Positions 55,816 to 64,000 of a stretch of 64,000 nt of DNA are shown in pieces; within the stretch, counting starts at the first letter, position 1, and every line of letters starts with the position of its first letter. The notes beneath the pieces were generated by a model. It did no database searches, was not told the origin of the DNA, and worked only from the letters and a program-made list of their open reading frames with translations. A program made the position numbers and the translations under genes. The stretch is from contig ML986705.1 in assembly GCA_010094045.1 (NCBI GenBank), positions 62,001 to 126,000 on the forward strand. Direction: 5' to 3'. This DNA comes from Lojkania enalia (Eukaryota; Ascomycota; Dothideomycetes; Pleosporales).

Positions 55816-57119
55816 ATATCTAGTATAGTTAGCTCTGTCGATCTTTTGAGAGTACAAACGCTCTCCTCGTAGATTCCTAAAATGAAAAAAGAGTTCTTCA
55901 TCGCTTCCCAGTCCCCCAATAGAGGATAATTTCGTCCTACAAAATCAAACAAGATCACTATCGTCACGAGCATCGTGGGAACAGAGAACATCACTCTGAT
56001 CGGCTGCTAGAACCACATCATCTTAATGGTCTTATAGTGATTTGCCTTTCTTGGGATGATGGCGCAGCCCAATTCTGGATACCATATTACATTGAATTTC
56101 GTAAGGATAGACCCCGACATGTTAGTATTTACGCTCGTGCCAAATGCCGAGTAATAGAGAGAAATTCTCTTCCTATTCCTATTGTCTTGTCTCTAGCAGA
56201 GCTTTTCAGGATCATCGCCCGAGCTTTAAAAACCGAGAATTTATAGAACCATTAAAATCAGGCCTACTTCCTCGGAGTAGCCATCGAACTACTCAGTATT
56301 CCCTAGGCATTCAAATATATTGACCATGCTGAATCTAGGTTTCTTCTCAAGGTGGTATTCGTCTCTGGAGACAGGTGGTCCTAATTTAATGTAGAAAGTA
56401 TAGCAGCGGCTATAGTCATCGATCTTTACGCTAATCGCTCCTAATCGCGGAACAATACTGACTTTCAATATGCTTGCAACTTCTTGGATTTTATATTGCC
56501 AATGAAAGTCGGATTTTTGGAACTATTCCGCACCGCTTCAGTACATCTTACCGATGCCAAGCAATTTCTTTGCTTCACGATGTTCGAAATAAACCGTAAA
56601 TTAAGGTATAGTTTTAAAAGAACTCACATATAAGGTATACGACTCTATTAAGAAATCTACAGTTAAAATTAATATAACTTAACTGACGAGCGAGTATATT
56701 AGACGAGCGAGCGCGCCATATGATCAACTTTTTCTCTCTTTCCAGTGATATATTTTCACAATATATTAAGCTAGTAAGAATATAAAATATCTCATGGATT
56801 AAGTAGTATCTATTATAAGGGGCTGCGCCCGTGATAAGAATCCGTACGGCCCTATCACTCAGGGAAGGACAATCTCGCTTGAGGAACATGGAGAACTTAG
56901 CCACCGTACAATAAAAGGACTGGCCTCGCTTGGTGATGAGTGATCTCGGTTACGGTACGAAATCAATCTCTTGTACTTAAGAGAACTCTTAAGTTGCAGG
57001 GTCTTCTTGCTCCTTATTACTTTATACTGTGTCATAGGAATAACATGTTTAATTGCTACAGCCTCTGCTACCCCGTAACATCTATAGCACCCTTCTCACA
57101 CGTATGTAAGTATGTCTAG
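55816..57119. other. Gene-free AT-rich stretch
   Basis: About 1.3 kb. Nothing recognised on either strand. Confidence 0.4.
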
Positions 57120-57346
57120 TCTCTCTAACGCGGCTACAGCGTGTAGATGCCTACAGGCTCGTACCTAATCGCGCCTTATCTTGGCGTATTTTACCCTTTA
57201 GCTGCTGATTGACCTTCTTTTGAGTAATTATCTCCTCTCCCTCTACCGTTTTTAGAGTGTCTTACTTTTGAATTCTCTTTTTTTTATGCTATTTACCTGT
57301 TCTTTGCTATACCTAGCATAACTTTTAAATATGAATTATTTTTTGT
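57120..57346 (-). pseudogene. Pogo-type transposase C-terminal remnant
   Basis: Minus-strand sequence is homologous to 20400-20520 of the dead pogo element (the stretch around CTTTTGAGTAATTATCTCCT against CTTTGAGCAATTATATTCTT). It encodes the same C-terminal region but is clearly diverged. Confidence 0.45.
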
Positions 57347-57468
57347 CAGAGCTTGCTGGCTCTGATGAGGGTTGGAAAACTGCGTCTCTTGACTAGAAAT
57401 GCGAGACATGCTACATATATATCCCTGGACCTGCCAAGGGGCTAACTGTGAATAGCTTAGCCGTAACA
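57347..57468 (+). pseudogene. Inverted 122-bp copy of a pogo transposase segment
   Basis: Matches the reverse complement of 20665-20786 with about two differences in 122 bp, including the same in-frame TAG. It reads AGSDEGWKTASLD, stop, KCETCYIYIPGPAKG. Sequence identity ends sharply on both sides. Confidence 0.75.
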
Positions 57469-58115
57469 TTTTTTACTATTTAAATATAACATATCGTACA
57501 AGCGAGATGCGCGTATAAATGGGGAAATTTGAGCTAGCAATCAATAGAAGAGAATTCCCAAGCTATTTTGCAAGAGACTGAACAATACCTTAGGTATTTT
57601 ATGCATCTAGGTCAATATGGCTAGGAACTATACGATCTCTTTCCGTTGGCTTGCCCTGCACCTCATCTTCCGGTTGAAGCGGTTGTTCACAGAGACACCT
57701 CGCAGTAGATTTACATATGACCTTAGAGGAACATCCCCTTCTAAAAACTGTAGGACACTTTAAGCTTTTAGTATTGCGTGATTTAAACGAGCTGGCGTCC
57801 TGTCCACCTAACTGTTCCTTCCTAGACGCCCTCCTCTAGTGGACTTTGCCGCTGCTTAAGCTTAGTCGGGAGGACCGGCGCCTGTGCGGCTAATCTAGTA
57901 CTAGTAAATAGGGCGCGTACAGATGTGAGACCTTGATACGATGCTTTTGGTAGGCCGCGATTGCCTGCGTCAGCCTCGGCGCAAAAATGAGTTCGCATGG
58001 CTAATCTTAGCGCTAGAGATCAGACCCCATGGCACCGTCGGACGTATTATGAAAGGGCCGTACGGAATTATTTGTCCCGAGATAGTTTCCAGGTAGCTTT
58101 TCGCCCGCAAGGCCC
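57469..58115. other. Gene-free stretch
   Basis: Nothing recognised. AT-rich at the left, GC-richer toward 58 kb. Confidence 0.35.
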
Positions 58116-58137
58116 AAAAAAAAAAAAAAAAAAAAAA
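58116..58137 (+). repeat. Poly-A tract (22 A)
   Basis: Pure A run after GCAAGGCCC. It lies downstream of the zinc-knuckle gene on its opposite strand. Could be an old retro-insertion tail; no target duplication found. Confidence 0.6.
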
Positions 58138-58359
58138 TCCACTGGCGGGGGGAGGCTGAGCAATCTATCCGTAACAATGTAGATATGTATATGTATATAA
58201 ATAAGGGGGATCGTCGGCAAGAGCAAGCTCACTACGTATCTTCTTAACTCCCATCCTGGTCGTCTCGGAATATAAAAACAAGGCACGTGGAAGCCCGATA
58301 ATAAAGTCGTGAAATCATCTAGCACTAAATTGAGCCTCTCACATCTCTCAGTCTCACTT

Positions 58360-60406
58360 TCAGCGCCGACGCTGAGGTGTAGATGGGTATACAGGACAAT
58401 CAAAACTCATATGCCCAAAGCTTTTGCCTGAATATTTCAGAAAGAACAGAGAGTTAGCTATCATTGTCCTGCAGTAATATTTGTACAGTAAAAGAGCAGC
58501 CTCACAGAGCCGTCTTCCATTATTGGGTACTTACATCGGTAACACTGTGTCTTTGGACAGCTGGGGGAGGAGTGCCCGGTCCCTTTGCACTCAGTGCAGG
58601 TGATTATCGAGTGATACTGGGAAGAACTGGTAGCTTGCGGTGAACGCACGAACGACCGTGCTTGTGGATAGGTCAATGGTGGGACTGGCGCTATCCTTGT
58701 TTGCAAAATTCTAGGGCTATTGGCGTATTCAGCTTGTTGAAGGCTGCTGTTGATCGTCAACGAATTTAACAGACTTGAAATCGCGTCGTCCTCGGAAACT
58801 CGTCTCCATGTGCTAGCGACATGCTGTGTCAAAGCCCATTCAAGGTAGCTAGCAGCAAGTCTGAACGCCCGAGTAAGTTCGTTCCTATTAGTATCGTAGA
58901 AATTTCTACCCTGGTACGTATAAGCGCCGTTAAGGGTTTGCACCAGGTTCAGGAAACTCAATCGCAAGTTGTACTGGAAACCAGACTGGTGCATGAAAGG
59001 CCCAAGAGGAAGAAGGCTTTTCTTCAAACCATCAGAGGTGAACAGGCCTTTCCCTCCTTTCTGGACTTGAAGAGATGCTCTAGCTGCACAGAGAGAGTAC
59101 AGGAACTCAAAGCATCTCTTCTCCACATTCCGTCTGAGATCTCGCACATCGCGCTCTTCTCGCTGGCGCAGGTGCACAAACCCTTTATCCTGTAGACGGC
59201 CGGCTCCGTTGTCCTCAAAATTAATGATCTTAACAAGAACCAGCAGACAGTTGGGGATAAGGACGTTATAACGCTTCTCCAAAAACAGGTCGTAGAGCTC
59301 ATTATTGGTCATATTATCATATTCGCCAGATATTAGGGAGTCCCAAATCCCTGTTATCAAATCTATATACGATTGGAATCGCTCGCGTTGAAAGTCGTGC
59401 TTAGTCCAGCTTGGCTGTTCCTGTCTATCTTAAGGACAAAAGCTATGTTAGCAGTTATTCGCCACAATTTAGAGAGAAAAAAAATTGGTTTTCAAAAAAA
59501 AACATTAAAAATCAAAATTTGGGGGAGTAGACTCTTACCCTCAAGGTCTATCTGGACTATGGCAGCACAGTTTTCGCGCACATGGGTCATCCAAGAGCTC
59601 TCTCTCCAGGTACCATTGGCTCGACGAAATGCTTGTGTTGCCTCAATAATAAAGAGGCTGCGCAATGCGCTTTTGTCCTCGAGGTAGTTGAGAGCATAGC
59701 TTGGGTGGAAGCAGTTTACACAGGTATATCGTTGGCCTTGGACAGTGACTTGATAATCGCGGGTGCGTCCAATGCCGATGCACTGGAAGTCCTTGTACTT
59801 AGTAGAATGTGGGCTGCGATAACAGCAGAGCACTACATCTGGCTGCTTCTGTTCGATCATACGAAGGAATATAGCATATGCTTCATCAAGGTTTTCCTCA
59901 TATTTCTCCAGGCTTTTGCTTACAGGGATCTTGTGGAAGGGGAATGCGTCGAAGCAGCTTATCCTCTCTATGCCATACCCTGTAACTGCCTTACAGACTT
60001 CGTCAACAGCGTCCAAAGTATCGCAATCCTTCACTGTTTGGTGGTGATCGGAAAAGTAGCGTTGATGCTCTGCTGGCTGCTGAAGGACAATCACAACGCC
60101 GCCTTTTGTCTCCGGCATAGAAAGCCATTTTGCAAACTTGACCTCATTATCAGAAATATCTACTCGATATTCTTGAAGATAGCGGCCATAACTCTCAATT
60201 TCACGAGCATGGCCTCCAGAGCTAATATAGGGATTCAGAGTTATAAGTCCAGTACTGAAAAGCGGTTTAAGCCGATGGTCGATTGGAACCCCTAGGCAGA
60301 AATCCTGAAATTGAACAACAGCCATAATCCCTATATGGGTGCCTGTAAACGATTGGAAATGGAGTTTGGATGAATGTTCCCTTTCGCTAGCGCCGGCATA
60401 GTGCAT
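58360..60406 (-). CDS. Zinc-knuckle protein with UDG-superfamily-like N-terminal domain
   Basis: Three exons on the minus strand: 60406-59539, 59362-58535 and 58427-58360, giving 587 residues. Introns of 176 bp (GTAAGA...TATAG) and 107 bp (GTAAGT...TTCAG) both split codons in phase 1 and keep the frame. Residues about 50-265 resemble a uracil-DNA-glycosylase-like fold: VLQQPAEHQ (108-116), FDAFPFHK (152-159) and NCFHPSYALNY (231-241). The C-terminus has two CCHC zinc knuckles (C-x2-C-x4-H-x4-C) at 545-558 and 563-576; the second is complete only when intron 2 is removed. Nucleic-acid binding is likely, and glycosylase activity is only a guess. A TATA box touches the ATG, so the next Met (60325) may be the real start. 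Confidence 0.78.
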
Positions 60407-60415
60407 TATATATAG
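60407..60415 (-). promoter_or_regulatory. TATA box of the zinc-knuckle gene
   Basis: CTATATATAA on the minus strand just upstream of the first ATG at 60406. Transcription would begin downstream of that ATG if this box is used, which favours the second Met (60325, MAVVQFQDF). Confidence 0.5.
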
Positions 60416-62209
60416 TGGCTGGGGCCTCGGCAGACAGAATTGGCATTGCAGAAGCCTACGGCGCAGCAGAATGCAGGCTACCTCATCTATTCACCCACGT
60501 CTCAGTGAAGAACGAGATCTAGTCAAAGAGTCAGCCTAGCCAATAGATCCAGGGAGAAAAGGCCGCGTGATGGGCTGCGATTGCGCCAATCACAACCAAT
60601 TTTGATCAATAAACGCAGGCGACACACCAATTACTCTCGTATCCAAAGTTATTGTCGCTTACCCCCGGCCGACACACCTTTTCCATGCATACAACTTCAA
60701 CCATTAACACCCATTTGATGTTTCCTAATAAGATAAAATAAGCGATCGCCGGATGTACCATGCCGCTGAATGAACCATCGACCCTGCACGCACCGCCTAT
60801 CTCCCAGATGCACCGAGATAGGAAAGTCCGTTGCCTACTCAACTCTCACAGCCCCTGGACTTTAGTCGGTATTACCGGAGATCTAACCACGCCACAAGCA
60901 TTGCGACAGAACCCAGCCAATACATGTTTACTCCTCAACCCGTGACTAGACGGTCGCAGTCGCCGCTTACTTGAACTAGAAGTTATATTGCCTATTTAAG
61001 ATCTTTGCATACGAACACGCTCACGAAGACGTCCTGCCGGGATTCCCTGAGAATTGAGAATGCCTCTTTAACTGAAATATCAGGGCTCATTATCGTTTCT
61101 CTGCACACTGCCACTCGGGTACTACATATAGTAGTCCGTACACCGGAGTGTACTGTAGAATCTTTTCGGCTCCACGCCGTTGTGCTGTACGAAGGTAGTT
61201 ACGGAAATGCAAGACTGCCGTCGCGGACCTATCTCACAATATCTAGCGCCATCGATCTTTCGAGACTCTAAATATCGAGAAACGAGCCTTGCTCGATGTT
61301 GCATTCTAGACTCTAGAGAACCATTTTTAGAATCCAATGATTAGTAGGGCTTTAACATCTGAGCAATTGCAATTTCTAGTAGCTAAGTAGCTAAGGAGCT
61401 AACTTATTAATGTGTTGGGGTCTACCGCTAGGTGTATTCTCGAAGGACAATTGGTGCAAGATAAGACGGACTGGAAAACGAGAAACAGAATATTGTAGGT
61501 AAAGGATGAGCTATGCCTAACCAGTTAAATGATGCCTGAAGGGCAAGGACGTCCGGAGAGCTGTAGTGAGATTTTAGCGTCCCCGGTAATGCGGTACGGA
61601 CGGGCTGTCTATTCGCGATGCTCATGCGCCAAGAGATTTTATCAACTACTGTATGAACCGATCGTAGTCGTATAGTAACTACTAATATCTTTACTCTTGT
61701 GTCTTCCACGTATCATACGTTATATTTAGATACTAAAAGTAGCATATAATAAATTATGTTAGCAGTCTATATAATGCGATTTTAATTTTCCAAAAATCGT
61801 AACAATATAAGTTGTTTAGCAAGCTCAATTATCAATGTTCGGTAGGCATCAGTGGTTTAGCGGAACTATGTATTATGAAACAGCTAAGTAGACAGTTTTG
61901 GGGTTTTTATTTCCCGTATCAGAGAAATAGACGGTAGGAACAGAGGGAGGCTTTTGTACGGGATATCAGGAATGAATTGGTAGAAACACCGGACTATTAG
62001 TGCAGGGGGCTTATATTGCGACAAGGATACGCGAAGAACAGGAAAACAATGCTACCAGCAGCGGTGCAGCACTATTAATAGCGCATATAAACCCCATTTG
62101 TCCCCGCTAGCATTATTAATCAATTTTGCACTTCGATCCTCCTTGCCTAATAATGTACTGGCCCAATACTTTAGACTGGACGTATTCTATGAACGAGCTA
62201 GCCACTTTA
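60416..62209. other. Gene-free region
   Basis: About 1.8 kb. Short open frames conflict between strands. No domain or repeat recognised. AT-rich from about 61.3 kb. Confidence 0.4.
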
Positions 62210-62870
62210 ACACACCTTACAAGCGAGCAGTCCACCCCATCAACAAACGCGACGCGTGAGCTTTCAACAACGATGCAACACAACAATAACAATACAGCCT
62301 AAAACGAGAATTATGTTAACTTAGCCCTCTCAGCTACGAAACGAGGCTAAATAAATAGCGAGAAGCATACTGCCTCAACATTTAATGCAATTCGAACGAT
62401 CGTATATCAACGCGCTGTGATCTGCTTACAGTGCGATTGCGAGCTTAACTCGAAGAAACTGACGAAGCTTGAAAAGGCTATTATTTAATATGTACTTGAA
62501 CTGGATTCGCGAGGATTTGCGCCTACTTTAGCTGCTGTATAAGATATAGCGAATAACTTGCTTGCTGGGCACAATATAGGCCAAATTGGCATATATTGGC
62601 CGAGAAACTTTATCAGGTGCACTCCTGAGCTTAAGAAGTGCTTAGATTGGCCGACTATGTCTCTTTATACCTATAAAATCTAGTTGTGACGAGATAACGC
62701 CTATTCGAATGCCAGATTCGTTTAAATTACATGTATCCTTTTCTACAATGCTATACTTCGAAATACGCTGTACAAGCCCAAACTGGCTCTTAATTAACTC
62801 AGGACCCCCGCACAAAGCTCTCTAGCGGTTATAAGGTCGATTTGGACGTCTCTTAAGCTCAGGTGTACGC
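62210..62870 (+). pseudogene. Pogo-type element, 5' TIR and transposase N-terminal remnant
   Basis: The TIR-like stretch TTACAAGCGAGCAGTCCACC at 62217-62236 matches the TIR of the element at 20212. Downstream the plus strand reads ELNSKKLTKLEKAII, a TAA, VLELDSRGFAPTLAAV and LLAGHNIGQIG, the N-terminal region of Fot1/pogo transposases. The catalytic domain is missing. Confidence 0.65.
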
Positions 62871-63439
62871 CTGATAAAGTTCCTAGGTGTTATGAACAAA
62901 AGACGCCAAGAGCTGCAGCTTCTGTGGCTAGAGCTTGATCCAATATCAGCCATGGCAAGCCTAGGAGAAGTAGATTTGGAATGTGAGCGGGCACTCGCTG
63001 GAAATTACCAATCGGACATTGAGCAGTGAGACTGCGGGAACTGGGACAAATATTGGTTGGACGATGAAGCTTGGCACAATCTATGTACGTGACCGTGTCA
63101 GTAGTCCTGGTTGCCCTGGTCGCCAAGACTAGCAGGACACAGGACAGGACAAGCAGGGCTTGGCAGGCTTAGACCTTTCTGTATAAGTCGATAGATTTCC
63201 TACCTAGATTGAGCTCTGTGTAGTTATTTCACTGAATACACTTCGTTACCCAAGTATTCTGAAAACGGCAATCCTTTACTCTCTCTTCATTGAAGCCTAC
63301 CCGCTCAACTCTATACCCGTCTTAACCTCGTTAAAGCCTCTTGCGTAGCGCGACCTATCGGACGACAGTTGGTCGCGGTGCTCAGAACATCAAGTTGATA
63401 ACATTAGGCTCATATATAATTTAGCCTATACCGCGCTTA
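62871..63439. other. Gap between pogo fragments
   Basis: No gene supported. The stretch ACTAGCAGGACACAGGACAGGACAAGCAGG near 63126-63155 is mildly repetitive. Nothing else seen. Confidence 0.3.
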
Positions 63440-63665
63440 GCAAGTGATTAGTTATATCTTAGATAGCAGCTAAAGTAGGCGCAAATCCTTACGAATCCAG
63501 GTCAAATATATAATGAATAATAACCTACTCTTTAGGTTTCGTCAGTTTCTTCGAGTTAGGCTTATAGTTGTGCTGTAAGCAGATTCCAGTGTATCATTAA
63601 CGTACGGTTATTCGAATTATATTAATTAATAAAGCAGCGCGCCTCTCGCTATTTATTTAGCCTCT
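63440..63665 (-). pseudogene. Pogo-type transposase N-terminal remnant
   Basis: The minus strand reads KPNSKKLTKPKE, a stop, VIIHYIFDLDSRSFAPTLAA, homologous to the fragment at 62400 and to the dead element at 20212. It ends abruptly on the left. Stops are present. Confidence 0.6.
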
Positions 63666-63707
63666 GTTAGTAGCTAAGAGGGCTAAGTTTACTTGAAAGG
63701 TACGTTT

Positions 63708-64000
63708 AACGTAGTTTACATGCGAGTTGCCCACCCAAGCGAGTCGCCCACCTTATCAGCCATTTCTATATTTAGAGGCATATATCGCGACAACGCCAGC
63801 AGATATGAGCATAATATTTTGATAGAAGATAGATATGCTATTTATCCGCGACTACACAGATTCTGGCATTATGCGCAGGCTCGCTACAGCGACTACAGCG
63901 CTCTTGGTGTGTCGTGCCGACCTTTCTACGCTTCCTACCTACGCGCACTTCATCTCCCAGCTGCTTATCCACTTCCTTTTGAGCAGCTCTCTCAGCAGCT
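63708..64000 (-). mobile_element. Pogo-like element, left TIR and transposase C-terminus, cut by window edge
   Basis: TIR-like AACGTAGTTTACATGCGAGT (about 63710-63729) is followed by a second GCGAGTCGCCCACC. From 64000 back to about 63837 the minus strand is open and reads RAAQKEVDKQLGDEVRVG then CSRCSEPAHNARIC before a stop. That is the zinc-knuckle C-terminus of pogo/Fot1 transposases (C-x2-C-x4-H-x4-C). The visible coding part has no stops, so this copy is less decayed than the others. The rest lies beyond the window. Confidence 0.65.

Noticed and set aside
59582..60295. 237-codon frame on the plus strand
   Set aside because: It lies opposite the well-supported spliced zinc-knuckle gene and is its shadow.
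1..64000. CRISPR arrays, rRNA operons or bacterial-type features
   Set aside because: No regularly spaced repeats or rRNA signatures seen; introns and gene families are those of a filamentous fungus. A systematic tRNA scan could not be done.

Overview
The window reads as chromosomal DNA from a filamentous ascomycete, probably a Sordariomycete. The intact genes have short introns (31-176 bp) with GTAAGT/GTACGT-type donors, CTAAC-type branch sites and CAG/TAG acceptors. The gene families (HeLo, HET, NACHT-ankyrin NLRs, fungal gasdermin, rhodopsin-domain membrane proteins, pogo and hAT transposons) are typical of that group. Much of the window is AT-rich and full of C-to-T type stop codons, as expected from repeat-induced point mutation (RIP) or long decay. 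Intact genes form islands in this background.

Left island (1-18.2 kb). This is a programmed-cell-death / NLR locus. At the left edge a minus-strand HeLo-domain gene runs off the window. It is divergent from an intact NACHT-ankyrin NLR (719-2905) whose N-terminus carries a short motif resembling HET-s-type amyloid motifs. After a patch of transposon debris (inverted repeat, hAT and pogo fragments, two nested solo LTRs) comes a divergent pair: a gasdermin-like protein (minus, 5872-6735) and a 1771-residue NLR-like protein with an N-terminal CHAT (caspase-like) protease, an NTPase and a long helical C-terminus (7109-12424). This matches the fungal gasdermin plus protease layout known from Podospora anserina. 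An unknown 287-residue gene (minus) and a five-exon collagen-like 1059-residue gene (plus) complete the island.

Middle (18.2-46 kb). A complete but dead pogo-like element (20212-22138, TIRs and TA duplication) is followed by remnants of a possible metabolic cluster: thioesterase-like, FAD amine-oxidase-like and P450. A decayed gene with a Myb/SANT-like end comes next. Intact genes resume with a small 123-residue protein, an APH-family kinase-like protein (511 aa, three exons) and a lipase-like alpha/beta hydrolase (577 aa, four exons). A third NLR (HET-NACHT-ankyrin, 40.9-44.3 kb) is a pseudogene. A short HTH protein at 45070 may be intact.

Right (46-64 kb). Mostly decayed DNA holding a second set of broken genes (P450, 3-beta-HSD-like dehydrogenase, rhodopsin-domain protein), two more copies of a 150-bp solo LTR, and pogo fragments. 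The one convincing intact gene is a three-exon protein (58360-60406, minus) with a possible UDG-like N-terminal domain and two C-terminal CCHC zinc knuckles, the second completed only by splicing.
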